64,000 bases of DNA from Sacculina carcini (GCA_916048095.2 OU696576.1:5871664-5935663); one strand, 5' to 3'. Shown: positions 1 through 10,668, numbered from the stretch's first letter. Translations and numbers: made by a program. Notes: a model not told the origin generated them from the sequence alone.

Positions 1-842
1 GTGGTACCTCGCCTCCGCTGTTTCCTGCTGACAGTGGTTCATCACTCAGCGGCAATGAAACTGAGGTTCCGATTCGAAGTTCCTCAACACTACGCTCTCC
101 ACGTTCGGCTGTTTGAGAACCCACTAAACCGGCATCGACAAATCCTGATACTCCACAAACGTCACGAGACTTTTCCAGGTCGTCGGGCATCAAAGTGCCC
201 ACACTCAATACGGTGGACTTCTCGCTACTTTTTTTTTCATCGACAATATTCACTGGCAAATGACTGCTTACGGAGTCTACAACAGCCACTGAGGAATCAC
301 TGGACGAAGTCGTTATCAAACACGGAACCAGTTGTAGACAAGATTCATCCGACTTCGTCTTCACTGCCTGAACTCTATGTATTGCAGTTCCAGGCTGAGA
401 AATGGGCACACCTCCACACAGAGCTTTCACGCTCATAAGATCGACCAGCTCAGCTGACCAGTCTGCCTGTTCCAACACCGGAGCAGTACTTGCATCTGGC
501 TGATTAATTTTGCCGGCAGACCGCAGTGGAACATCTTCCTCGGAGTTACACTGTTCTGGCGGCAGCGCCGTCACTGAGCCTTCAACCAGGTCGCCATGAC
601 GACGGCGGCGACTACAGTGCCGTCTCCAGCTGAATCCACGTCGCATCAACTGCTGGGCCGACGCCAGAACGCCTCCGCCAGCCAGACCACAATCTGCCAC
701 CCCGTCCGTCGCACGGAACGGACACGGAGATGGTGGAACCTCCAGCAGCGACGCACAAGACGATGGAGGTGCAGCATATAGCAGCGAAATTTCGCTGTTT
801 GTCGACTTATTGCTCGGCAACGATTCCACAGTCACACTGTCG
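1..842 (-). CDS. C2CD5: Candidate exon 6 of C2CD5 (partial, runs off left edge)
   Basis: An uninterrupted minus-strand reading frame of about 280 codons runs from a possible acceptor (CATATAG, exon from 842) to the window edge. The phase fits: exon 5 ends with GG and this exon would add C to complete a Gly codon. The translation is Ser-, Val- and acid-rich low-complexity sequence (for example SLPSNKSTNSEIS, LEVPPSPCPF, DEKKSSEKS). In vertebrate C2CD5 a Ser-rich disordered linker follows the YbjQ-like region at this point, so position and composition agree. I see no direct sequence match to the vertebrate linker. Alternatives are an exon of another gene or a chance open frame. The open frame is seen; membership of C2CD5 is inferred from strand, phase and order. 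Confidence 0.45.
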
Positions 843-1646
843 CTATATGAACAGGAACACAAGTAATACGCGAGGAAACCTAAAGCGTCCTACATACACG
901 GCCCTAACCCAAGCAGCACAATGGTTTGATAACACCATAAATGACGAATAAAACACGATCAAACCGAAACGTCGCACGTTTTACACGAAACAAACGTTAG
1001 TTAAGTTAAGTAAGTAAATAGTTAAGTAAAGCTATAGTGAAATAACTATCCCACTAGACCAGGGGTCACCAAACTACGGCCCGCGACGTCAGTTCACCAG
1101 GCCCGTCGACGGTGAACTGACGTCCTTTCTCGGCTCGTGGTAGCTTCGCCTACGCTCTGACGTCACCATGGTTTCCGTGGCTACACACACACAAACACGC
1201 ATCTTTCCCACCCCTAGATGAGTCCGGTTGTCAACACAGGTCCGAAACTCCAGTAATATTTACTTATTTTTGCCTGTCATCCATTTTATAGGTATGTAAC
1301 AAGGATTTCTTTGTTTGACAGTGATAGGTAAGTGGACTACAAGTGTGATTAGAGGTCATAAAGTAACAAACATAGTTTAATAATGCTATAGAAGCCTCGT
1401 GTTATTCACCTCACCTTATTATGTGATACATTCTATTACTAAATGTACCCATAAGCTTTATATGTACCTTTGGTGAGCCGTAGCTTCACCAGTGCACAGT
1501 GTGACAAATTGTTCACAATAAATTTTTGCCACACTGTGCAGTGACCCCTGAATCTTCTGCTTTACTTATGTTTCATTAGGGTATTAATTATGTTACTAAT
1601 TCAATTTCATTTTCATTTTCAGATCCCGTTTTCTTCACCCTTCCTT

Positions 1647-4600
1647 ATGGCTTCTAAGGAAAGAAAAGTGGACGCCGAGAATGGGGAGTAAAGTACTTCT
1701 TTGTGGAAACAAAGGACCAGAAAGCTAGTTATGTGATATGTAGCGAAAGTGTTGCCGTTCTGAAAGAGTACAATATTAGGCGTCACTATGAAACAAACCA
1801 TCTATCAACATATTCAAAGTTTTCTGGAAAGTTACGCTCTGAGAAAAATGAGTCCATGAAACGTGGTTTAGAAACTCAAAGAAACGTCTTCACGAGAAAG
1901 TTTGCTGAAAATTAATCTGTCACTCGTACAAGTTACAAAATAGTGCATAAGATGGCAGTCCGAGGAAAACCGTTTACTGATAGCAACTTCGTCAAGGCGT
2001 GTATGATGGAAGCAGCAAATGACTTGTGTCCTGAGAAAGCCGATTTGTTAGGAAGTATTAGCCTTTCTTAAGTTCAGTTGTGCGGAGAACAGAAGAAATT
2101 AGAGAGAACATAGAGCTACAGATACGTGAGAAAGCTAGGAACTTCTTGTGGTATTCTCTGGCGCTGGATGAGTCCACTGATATCTCGAGTACGTCACAAC
2201 TTCTCGTGTTCATTCGTGGTGTCAATATGGACTTTCAGATAACAGAAGAGTTGGCATCCGTTTGCAGCATGCATGGAACAACAACTGGACAAGACATTTT
2301 CATGGAAGTGCAGAAAACTTTGCAAGACTATAACCTTCAGTGGAATCAGCTTCGAGGTGTTGCAGTTGATGGAGGTAAAAACATGGCTGGAGGGAGGAAG
2401 GGTCTGGTGAGGCAGATCAGGACTCAGTTGGAAGATCTTCAAATTCCAGGCGCTCTGTTCATACACTGCATCATAGCACTCTGTGGAAAGACTTAGATAT
2501 TTCTTGTGTACTGAAACCAGTCGTTTCTGTTGTGAGCTTCATTCGGGGACATGCACTCAATCACCGTCAGTTCCAGGCTTTTCTTGAAGAAATTCATTCT
2601 GATTTCTGTGACTTGTCTTATTACACAGCAGTGAGATGGCTCAGCTGTGGTAAAGTCATGTTCCGTTTTTACAAGCTCCGAAACGAAATAGATGTTTTTC
2701 TCACTGAAAACGATAGAGCCGATCCACAGCTGTCAGATTCTATCTGGCTGTCAAAGTTGTCTTTTTTGGTGGACATCACATCCCACATGAATGAACTGAA
2801 CATGAAATTTCAGGGAAAGGATAACCTCATCTGTGATCTCTACATAATCATCAAAGGATTTCGGAGAAAGCTGTCATTGTTTGAAGCACAACTGGAAGGG
2901 AAAACTTCTCTCATTTTCACTGTTTCAGATAGTTTTGCGCTTCAATCGCTGAAGATGTCAACCTCGATTTTCCAAAAAAGATTATTCGTGACTTGAAGAA
3001 GCATTTTTTGGAGATATTTTCAGATCTCGACAGAACTGAGAGTGACATTCTTCTGTTCCAGAATCCGTTTGATTGTAACCTTGATGATGTGCCAGTTGAA
3101 CTACAGTTGGAGCTCATTGATTTGCAAGCAAATGACTTGTTGAAAGAGAAGCACTGAGAAAGAAAACTTGTCGAATTTTACCGCTGCTTACCTGATCCTG
3201 AGTTTCCGAAATTTAAGAAATTTGCCGCTGGTATGGCATCAGTGTTTGGAACAACTTATGTCTGTGAGCAAACATTTTCAAAAATGAAGTATGTGAAGTC
3301 AACACGTCGAATGAGATTGACTGATGAATAGGGCTGTCAAAAAAGTAACCTAAAAACCAGAAAAAAGTAACTTTATTTTCGAGAAAAAGTAACCTAAAAA
3401 AGTAACCTAAAAATAACCTATGAGTTGTAATGTTATTATTACTTTTGCATCGTTTTATCACATGTTTATCACGCCTTTGCTGATTAGTGCGCTATAGGAA
3501 ATACACGGTTTGTTTGTTTGTGAACATAAAAAGCAACCTAATAACCTATAAAAAGTAACCAAAAATAACCTAACCTTCGTAAAAATAACCTTCAAAAAAG
3601 TTCAATTTCTGTTTGCAGTTCTGAAGGAAGAAAATACACCATTCCTTCTTTTCTATCCTCTTTCCGAGTTGGTACTATTTTTCTATCCTCTCTCCGATCT
3701 GGTACCATTTTTACAACAAACCACCAAAAGTCTCTTAATATTATTTGGCTAACATCGCAAAAAGGAGCATAACCATCAAAATGCAATTTAAAGTGGAAAG
3801 CTAATACAAATGCGAAATACACTACTTGCTAATGTAATTATTTTTAGTAATGGTCGCAATAATGTTCTTTATATTCTTTCAATGAAACTTGTTATCAAAT
3901 AGAACGTACTACAGCTTGTATTTTAGTGTGAGCCTAAACACTACAAGCATATGTAGCACCCTGTGCTCACTGTCTTATAAATGTCAAACGTGGGAAATGG
4001 CGCTATATCACGCCCTGAAAATCACGTGCTAATTCCTGTTCAAGTAAATTGGTACTGTCAAGTGCTACAGTGCAGTATCTGGTATAGAGAGCTCAAACAT
4101 CGTACTATACCACGCTCCATACATCTCACGACACCCTTCGGTTCGTGGACATTTCCTAAAATGGAATGATGCTATCCTGTGTACCGAAAAACGTATAAAT
4201 ATCGAGTAGCACGGATATTAAGGTGCATATCAATTGCTAAATCCTAACAGCAGCAACTTTGGCATTTCTTGATCTTCAGACCTTATATTCCATCTCTTTT
4301 CCTATTTCATCCTCATATATACAGTTTTTGTGCCTCTTATCTGCAAAAAGTCACCAAACTTCGTGGTAAACTTACCTAATAACCAGAAAAATAACAAAAG
4401 GTAACCTGAAGATAAAAAAGTAACCTAAAAGCAAAAAAAGTAACCTAACGATGAAAAAGTAACTTTTGGTAACCTAATAACTTTTTTAATAATTATCGTA
4501 CACAACTTTTTCATGCAGTTTTAGGCAGCTTATGAAAAAGTGACCTTTAGGTGAAAAAGTAACTTTATTAACTTTTGACAGCCCTACTGATGAACATTTG

Positions 4601-4702
4601 AAAGCAATTCTCTTAATTGGATGCAGCAATTCCAAACCAAACATTGATGATATCTTGAAAGCCAAACATCAGTTTCACAAATCTCACTTTTTTACTGTTT
4701 AG
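1647..4702 (+). pseudogene. hAT transposase pseudogene (ZBED/FAM200-like)
   Basis: The frame starts at an ATG at 1647 (MASKERKVDAENGE) and is broken within 15 codons. It resumes at 1703-1915 with the BED-type zinc-finger region, whose typical CxxC is degraded (YVICSESVAVLKEYNIRRHY), and continues at 2080-2496 (catalytic-core motif ALDESTD, then FIHCII) and 2532-2996 (VRWLSCGKV, FLVDITSHMNELN). The C-terminal dimerisation region straddles the nested insertion, with YVCEQTFSKMKYVKS at about 3258-3302 and the tail ending FFTV at 4702. Several frameshifts and stops mean no functional transposase. Assignment rests on family motifs of domesticated hAT proteins; the breaks are seen directly. Confidence 0.88.
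3329..4586. mobile_element. Nested non-autonomous hAT-type element
   Basis: Inverted termini TAGGGCTGTC and GACAGCCCTA are flanked by a perfect 8-bp duplication CTGATGAA (3321-3328 and 4587-4594). It interrupts the transposase codons of the surrounding hAT element. The interior has no transposase. It is rich in repeats of AAAAAGTAACCTAA/TTAGGTTAC type close to both ends. Small reading frames inside look like chance. Confidence 0.92.
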
Positions 4703-5159
4703 TTTGTGAGATTCGGATATGTGCATTCTAGGTCTAATGTATCTTTTTGCTTACGTCGCCTTCTTTGAAACTTTTTAGTAAATAAAATGTTGGTTGTCTT
4801 TGTTTTTTGATTAACATCGAATGCTAAGCTTAGTTTTTCGTCTTTTTTCCCAGAGCTTTCGTTCTGGCTTGCAAGTATTGAACAGAATGATTATGCGGCC
4901 CGCGCTCGTCATTCTTTCAGTTATCCGGCCCACTGTGAAAAAAGTTTGGTGACCCCTGCACTAGACAATACATAAGACAATACACATTTTATATTGTAAG
5001 TGTAAGTTGCATCTTCAATCAGAGGAAAATGTCACCTAAAATGACATAGGATATTATCTACAATCTTATCTAGATATCCTACATCTCGCGATAAAAATAG
5101 GTCACACGAGCCGTTTGACTGCCCTGGGAGTGCTGGTGACCCACACACACGCCACTCAC

Positions 5160-5375
5160 CCGGTCTTGAGGCCCCCGACGCCAGCTCTTAGTGCGGTGAT
5201 GTTGGTGGCGGTGGCGGTGGTGGCCGTGGTGGTGGTGGTGGTGGTGGTGGTGGTGGTGGTGGTGGTGAGGGCGGCGGACGGTTCGCCGTGACCCTGCTGT
5301 ACCAGAGACACGGCAGTACCGATACCACGCACCACAATGCCCGTCTCGCCTTCCAAATCGAAATACTGCCGATAA
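5160..5375 (-). CDS. C2CD5: C2CD5 exon 5 (with poly-Thr tract)
   Basis: Minus-strand exon with acceptor GTTCAG and start at 5375; donor GG|GTGAGT after 5160. It opens with one base that completes the Gly codon from exon 4, then encodes YRQYFDLEGETGIVVRGIGT, closely matching the family's FDLEGESGLVVR block (YbjQ-like region). It continues into a homopolymeric stretch of 14 Thr codons (GGT repeats on the plus strand, about 5197-5267) and ends ALRAGVGGLKTG. Length is 216 nt; entry and exit phases are both 2. The frame is fixed by the conserved block, so the overlapping poly-His and poly-Pro frames are shadows. A (TG)n tract precedes the acceptor. Confidence 0.85.
5197..5267 (-). repeat. (ACC)n coding microsatellite, poly-Thr
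   Basis: A GGT/ACC trinucleotide run with a few interruptions, read as ACC (Thr) in the C2CD5 frame. Fourteen consecutive Thr codons are followed by ATTATATN-type residues. Triplet phase keeps the gene open whatever the copy number. Confidence 0.9.
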
Positions 5376-5531
5376 CTGAACACCGTTGACGCACAAGCAC
5401 GAACACACACACACATAAAATATTGTATATGTTGTTAGCATACGAGTGTACTCACATAGTTGTACTCACATAGTTGTTCTACAGGATATGAGCTAAGCTC
5501 GTGCTGTGCCGTCTCTTTTCCATAATTTATC

Positions 5532-7140
5532 TTACATATTTTTGAAGGAACTTAAACTTCTAGCTTCAACTATTTTGCTGTCTAATTGGTTCCACTTATC
5601 TACGCTCCTAAACGGGAAACTATACTTTTTACATCTTTTCGACAACGTGTTTTCCTCAGGTTTTTTTAAATGTCCTCTACGCACATTTCCTTGAAAAACT
5701 AATCCGATGTCGTCTGTGTTGACCGTGTCATTTATGCATCTATACATGTTTATTAAATCACCTCTTTCTCTCCTCTCACCAAGCTTGGGTAATTCAATTT
5801 TCCTCAATCTGTCCTCGTAAAACATGTTTTTCAAGTTTGGTACCAATTTTGCGGCCAGTCTTTGAATCTTTTCTATTTTCTCTATATGTCTCACTTCGTG
5901 TGGAGACCAGATTACAGCTGCGTATTCGATTTTTGGCCTAATTAGAGCTATCATGATTCTTCTGAACATATTCTCATCCATGTAGTTGAATACTCCTCTC
6001 GTTTTTTAAATAAGTACAAAAGGTGAACGGTGCTGTCCAGATCGTTTGTTATATCATTGATATATATCAGAAACATTATTGGTCCGAGCACAGAACCTTG
6101 TGGCACCCCACTTTTCACCCGCTTCCACGAAGAAGCCGCTCCCCTCACAGTTGTACTCCTTTTTCTATCGGTTAAGTAATGTTCCATCCATTTCAATATT
6201 GGTCCTTGTATTCCTCCACAATACTCCAGTTTCCACAGAAGCATCCTGAATGGGACCTTGTCGAAAGCTTTGCACAAGTCCAAGTATATGCAGTCCACCC
6301 ACTTGTCCCTCTCCTGTACAACATCAATAATTTTGTTGTAAAAGAATAAAAGACTCGACACACATGATCTTGATTGTCTAAATCCGTATTGTGAATTTGA
6401 CAAAACCTTTTCTCTCTCCAGGTGTTTTACCCACTGGTCCTTGATGATTTTTTCACACACTTTACATATCACGCTGGTCAGTGATATAGGCCTGTAGTTG
6501 GATGACTCCTCTTTCGAACCCTTCTTGTGAATTGGAACAATGCTCGAACATTGCCATTGTGAAGGAACTTCACCCAGGCGCAAGCTAGTACATACGACGT
6601 CATACAATGGTTCCATCAACTCTTCCCTGCATTCCCTGATAATGCTCCCCTCTATTCCGTCTGGTCTAACCGATTTCCCATTCTTTAACTTCGACAGTCT
6701 CTCAATCAGATCTTTCTTAGATAAATACACATCTCCCATAGGCCTACATTTCGGAAAGATTCGACTTCCATCAAAAGGACTTTCATCAGTGAACACCATA
6801 TGAAATATATAATTCATAATTTCGCAGATTTTCTCTGGTTCAGTAGTGGTCTCGCCTTATGTTGAATTCTTTCGATGCCCACGTTATTTTTCATCTTTTC
6901 GTTGACATACTTGTAGAACATCTTCGGTTCTTTTTCACATTTTTCAACTGTACTTTTTTCATAATTCATTGTTTCTTCTCGTCTTATTTTCACGTAATTG
7001 TTTCTGGCTCATTTGTACTATTTCCAGTGCTCATAAGTATTTCTCTTTCGCAATATGCTCCATGCTTTTTCTTTGCCCTCTCTTGCTTTTTCACACCTTT
7101 TGTTGAACCAAACATTTTTCTTGGTGTATGATCTTTTTAT
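5532..7140 (-). mobile_element. LINE fragment (Jockey/CR1-type reverse transcriptase), internally deleted
   Basis: The minus-strand frames encode, from about 7140 down to 5532, the linker before the polymerase (NVWFNKRCEKAREGKEKAW), reverse-transcriptase blocks NYRPISLTSVICKVCEKII, LDLCKAFDKVP and SGVPQGSVLGPIMFLIYIND, then, after a break, the C-terminal region (IALIRPKIEYAAVIWSPHE, YEDRLRKIELPKLGERRERG). The catalytic (F/Y)xDD box and about 150 residues around it are missing, and several stops are present, so it is dead. It lies in intron 4 of C2CD5 in the same orientation. The copy at 25289-26440 is the same family. Confidence 0.9.
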
Positions 7141-7195
7141 TCTTGGAACATATCTTTGTGTATGTGAGTGTGTATGTGTGTGCGTGTACGCAGGC

Positions 7196-7440
7196 AGTGA
7201 TAATGAAATATTAATTGACTAATACTAATTGACTGAACGACTAACTGTGACCAAGTGACTCATTAACTCACTGATATAAAATATTGACCACTTGATCAAA
7301 TATGACAGCAGTCCAAACGAATGTTCTGAATGACTAAATGTCTGACCTTACAACTTCCTTGCTAAATCACCGACTGACTGATATGATGCCCGACTAGCTG
7401 ACTGATTCAGAACGCCTAACTCAATAACTTGTCAACTTGC
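7196..7440. repeat. Degenerate GACT/TGAC-rich simple sequence
   Basis: About 245 bp in which TGACT, GACTGA, AACTGA and similar words recur at irregular spacing. It abuts the exon 4 donor of C2CD5 (GG|GTCAGTCAGC on the minus strand), so the first bases of intron 4 are part of the repeat. I see no coding signal. Confidence 0.5.
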
Positions 7441-7448
7441 TGACTGAC

Positions 7449-7665
7449 CCGATGACCGCGTTGCTGCCGGCCTCAATCACCGACACGCCGATGCGACGCT
7501 GCAGTTGGCCGGACAATTTGCAGAACAGCGCCTGTCTCGCCTCGTTGGAGGCGCGCGGAGAGCGGATTTTGTCGATCCACTGGTACTCGGGGTCATCATT
7601 GACCACCAGCGCCGCCACGAAGCCGGTCATGCTGGCGACACGAGCTCCGCCCGGCACGCCGGCGC
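7449..7665 (-). CDS. C2CD5: C2CD5 exon 4
   Basis: Minus-strand exon with acceptor TCGGCAG, start at 7665, and donor GG|GTCAGT after 7449; 217 nt, entering in phase 1 and leaving in phase 2. It encodes AGVPGGARVASMTGFVAALV, then VNDDPEYQWIDKIRSPRASN and EARQALFCKLSGQLQRRIGV, and ends SNAVIG. The block NDDPEYQWID.IR.PRASNEAR with the GNAVIG-like end is diagnostic for the C2CD5 region after the C2 domain. The residues before TGFV are more Gly/Ala-rich than the family average. The acceptor choice is supported by the exact phase match to exon 3 (A+GC = Ser). Confidence 0.92.
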
Positions 7666-7848
7666 CTGCCGACATTTAGTGCAGCGTATGAATGCGCCCG
7701 GCAAGACGATGAGTTCAACTCAACAGGGCAGCCGATATTTTCCACACACAACATTGACCTTGTCCTCACAAGTGATCTGTGCAGACAGAATGAAATCTGT
7801 CGAAGGCAGTAGAAAATTGAGCTACACAAACAAACTACTTCAACTCAC

Positions 7849-7995
7849 TGGCGAAGAAATGAACTCCGCACGACGACTGTTTGAACTTGTTGAAATCGGT
7901 AAACAGGTCAACTTTGACCATCACGTGAATCTCGCCACGGATGCCGTGCAGAGTGTCGTAGATCGGAATCCAGCCGGATATCATGCTCGGCGCGT
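7849..7995 (-). CDS. C2CD5: C2CD5 exon 3 (end of C2 domain)
   Basis: Minus-strand exon with acceptor GTTTCAG, start at 7995, and donor A|GTGAGT after 7849; it leaves in phase 1. It encodes APSMISGWIPIYDTLHGIRG, EIHVMVKVDLFTDFNKFKQS and SCGVHFFA. This matches the last strands of the C2CD5 C2 domain and the following SSCGVKFF motif. The acceptor requires a phase-1 exon 2, which the obvious exon 2 donors do not give (see that entry). Confidence 0.9.
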
Positions 7996-8722
7996 CTGAA
8001 ACAGCGCCAACGGAGCGGGGCGGAAGAGACACATCAACAGAACACGGTATGTGTTCGAGTCGGGCCCAAAATCATAGCTGGGTCTTGATCCGCACAAATA
8101 TAGGCACAAAACCGCCTATATCGAGCCAAATATCGGTGCAAAATAAGACGAGCTCACTTTCCCAGGAATCACTTTGAAAATATATCTAGTTATTTTAGTT
8201 ACAAATGCTAATATTCCCAGCAAACCAAATTTAACACGAAAAACGTGATCAAATATATCATCAGATGTGCAATACTAGTGGGTTAACAGGTGCGCCAGAT
8301 CAGAATATCAATCGACACAACACAACATCAATCGACACAGCAAAAAACATCATAGACCATTAGTTTACAACCTTGTGACATATTACGACAAGAAAGTAGC
8401 CTGCAATCACCGCTCAACAAACGGCTGCAGAAAACCTCAATATAATCTGATATCAATTATTTTTATAGATCATCGATTATAAGAATTCATGGAAAAAATA
8501 TACACAATATTAAAACATCCTGCTAATATGTCCTCTGGGCACGCAGACCCTAAACGTTACCAGATTATCTTGTGATGGTCAGGGAGCATGACTATGAGAC
8601 TCCTAGTGTACCACCAGTGAAAGGCCTCTAGCGTACCACATGTTGCCAACTGCTGTCACAGACCAAGCCGACGAGCAAACGACAAAAAAGACAGAAAACA
8701 AGCGCCGAAACACAGTCCCACC
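7996..8722. other. C2CD5 intron 2, no recognised feature
   Basis: Between exons 3 and 2. AT-rich with no coding frame, RNA gene or inverted-repeat element that I can support. Confidence 0.6.
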
Positions 8723-8728
8723 GTGCAC

Positions 8729-8866
8729 TTGCGCTCCCTCGCACCGCTCCGACAACAACAGGGCACTGAGGTTGAGGTAGACCTTGCCGATGGCGTCGTG
8801 CGCCGAGTACGTGTCGTGGTCCATAACGCGCAGCTGCACACACTCGTCCTGAAGCTCGGCGTCGTC
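8729..8866 (-). CDS. C2CD5: C2CD5 exon 2 (C2 domain core; 3' end uncertain)
   Basis: The minus-strand frame DDAELQDECVQLRVMDHDTY followed by SAHDAIGKVYLNLSALLLSE matches the Ca2+-binding loop 3 and following strand of the C2CD5 C2 domain (DHDTYSANDAIGKVY in the family). The acceptor is either TTGCAG (exon from 8866, giving FE-DDAELQ) or six bases earlier at 8872; a long (TG)n tract precedes both. Possible donors are GT after 8745 (phase 2), after 8729 (phase 0) or near 8718-8722 (phase 1). Only the last matches exon 3, and it adds residues relative to the family. The exon is certain; its last 30 bases are not. Confidence 0.8.
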
Positions 8867-8878
8867 CTGCAACTGTCA

Positions 8879-8879
8879 A

Positions 8880-8911
<32 letters not shown>

Positions 8912-8945
8912 ACACACACACACAAGCGCGCGCACACACACACAT
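8879..8945. repeat. (CA)n microsatellite at C2CD5 intron 1 acceptor
   Basis: CA/CG dinucleotide run on the plus strand, i.e. (TG)n on the C2CD5 coding strand. It lies directly upstream of the exon 2 acceptor and occupies the place of a polypyrimidine tract. Confidence 0.9.
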
Positions 8946-9095
8946 TTTATTTATTTTATTTTCTTATTTTTGTCTGCGCCACGTCTTGTGGAGATAAACC
9001 AACTAAACTAAAACTAAAAAACACACGCACACACACATGATCAGTATTGACCTATAGAGAATAAACGAATATTATATGTACAATAAGTCCAAACT

Positions 9096-10494
9096 CGAAC
9101 CAGTCACCTCTCACCTCCAACATCAACCAGTCACCTCTCACATCCAACATGAACCAGTCACCTCTCACATCGAACATGAACCAGTTACCTCTCACATCCA
9201 ACCTGAACCAGTCACCTCTCACCTCCAACATGAACCAGTCACCTCTCACATCCAACATGAACCAGTCACCTCTCACATCCAACATGAACCAGTCACCTCT
9301 CACCTCCAACATGAACCAGTCACCTCTCACATCCAACATGAACCAGTCACCTCTCACATCCAACATGAACCAGTCACCTCTCACCTCCAACATGAACCAG
9401 TCACCTCTCACATCCAACATGAACCAGTCACCTCTCACATCCAACATGAACCAGTCACATCTCACATCCAACCTGAACCAGTTACCTCTCACATCCAACA
9501 TGAACCAGTTACCTCTCACATCCAACATGAACCAGTCACCCCTCACATCCAACATGAAGGAGTCACCCCTCACATCCAACCTGAACCAGTCACCTCTCAC
9601 CTCAAACATGAACCAGTCACCTCTCACCTCCAACATGAACCAGTCACCTCTCACCTCCAACATGAACCAGTCACCCCTCACATCCAACATGAAGGAGTCA
9701 CCCCTCACATCCAACCTGAACCAGTTACCTCTCACATCCAACATGAACCAGTCACCTCTCACATCCAACATGAACCAGTCACCTCTCACATCCAACATGA
9801 ACCAGTCACCTCTCACATCCAACATGAACCAGTCACCTCTCACATCCAACCTGAACCAGTCACCTCTCACATCCAACATGAACCAGTCACCTCTCACATC
9901 CAACATGAACCAGTCACCTCTCACCTCCAACATGAACCAGTCACCTCTCACATCCAACATGAACCAGTCACCTCTCACATCCAACATGAACCAGTCACAT
10001 CTCACATCCAACCTGAACCAGTTACCTCTCACATCCAACATGAACCAGTTACCTCTCACATCCAACCTGAACCAGTCACCTCTCACATCCAACATGAACC
10101 AGTCACCTCTCACATCCAACATGAACCAGTCACCTCTCACCTCCAACATGAACCAGTCACCTCTCACATCCAACATGAACCAGTCACCTCTCACATCCAA
10201 CATGAACCAGTCACATCTCACATCCAACCTGAACCAGTTACCTCTCACATCCAACATGAACCAGTTACCTCTCACATCCAACATGAACCAGTCACCTCTC
10301 ACATCCAACATGAACCAGTCACCTCTCACATCCAACATGAACCAGTCACATCTCACATCCAACCTGAACCAGTTACCTCTCACATCCAACATGAACCAGT
10401 TACCTCTCACATCCAACATGAACCAGTTACCTCTCACATCCAACATGAACCAGTCACCCCTCACATCCATCCTGAATCGGCCACATCTCACCTC
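9096..10494 (-). repeat. 27-bp minisatellite derived from the C2CD5 exon 1/intron 1 junction
   Basis: About 51 head-to-tail copies of a 27-bp unit. On the C2CD5 strand a unit reads GTGAGAGGT followed by GACTGGTTCATGTTGGAT. Exon 1 ends GACTGGTTTAGGTTTGAG followed by intron GTGAGA, so the unit equals 18 nt of exon end plus 9 nt of intron start. The last unit overlaps exon 1 itself. Variants (GAG or GAT before GTGAGA; CATGTT or CAGGTT) recur in blocks offset by multiples of 27 (for example 5, 8 and 20 units), indicating unequal exchange. No unit breaks the 3-base phase, so long frames stay open in several registers on both strands. Confidence 0.95.
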
Positions 10495-10668
10495 AAACCT
10501 AAACCAGTCGGAATTCCACTGTGGGTGCAGCGTGCGACGACAAACGTCCGTCTTCTGCACGACGCTGCCCAGTCGCACCTCGACGAACGCGTCGGTCGTG
10601 TCGTTGGCGCGGTCCATCACCGGCAAATTGCGCCCGGCCAGTACGCGCACCTTCACTTTGCTCGGCAT
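10492..10668 (-). CDS. C2CD5: C2CD5 exon 1 (N-terminus of C2 domain protein)
   Basis: The minus-strand ATG at 10668 starts MPSKVKVRVLAGRNLPVMDR, continues ANDTTDAFVEVRLGSVVQKT and ends HPQWNSDWFRFE at the donor GAG|GTGAGA (10492/10491); 59 codons, phase 0. It is nearly co-linear with vertebrate C2CD5 (MPGKLKVKIVAGRHLPVMDR, NPQWNSEWFKFE), a C2-domain, Ca2+- and lipid-binding phosphoprotein implicated in GLUT4 vesicle fusion downstream of AKT. The acidic loop residues Asp-19 and Asp-25 are present. Exons 2-5 follow leftwards on the same strand; the later two-thirds of the protein lies outside the window or in candidate exon 6. The donor is the first of a tandem array of donor-like sites. Confidence 0.95.

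Larger units (their letters stand above)
1060..4958 (+). mobile_element. hAT DNA transposon, decayed, with nested element
   Basis: Terminal inverted repeats CAGGGGTCACCAAACT (left) and AGTTTGGTGACCCCTG (right) are flanked by a perfect 8-bp duplication CACTAGAC at 1052-1059 and 4959-4966, the hAT signature. Between them are pieces of a transposase of the ZBED/FAM200/GTF2IRD2-type hAT family. The element lies in the putative C2CD5 intron 5, on the opposite strand to the gene. The core is interrupted by another hAT-type element (3329-4586). Confidence 0.93.

Noticed and set aside
1-438. 145-codon plus-strand frame at the left edge
   Set aside because: No domain or signal; the opposite strand has a longer open frame phase-matched to C2CD5.
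5079-5441. Poly-His and poly-Pro frames over the GGT repeat
   Set aside because: The conserved FDLEGETGIVVRGIG block fixes the Thr frame; the others are frame shadows.
9096-10494. CRISPR-like array
   Set aside because: Units are contiguous 27-mers without unique spacers, and the setting is a eukaryotic intron.
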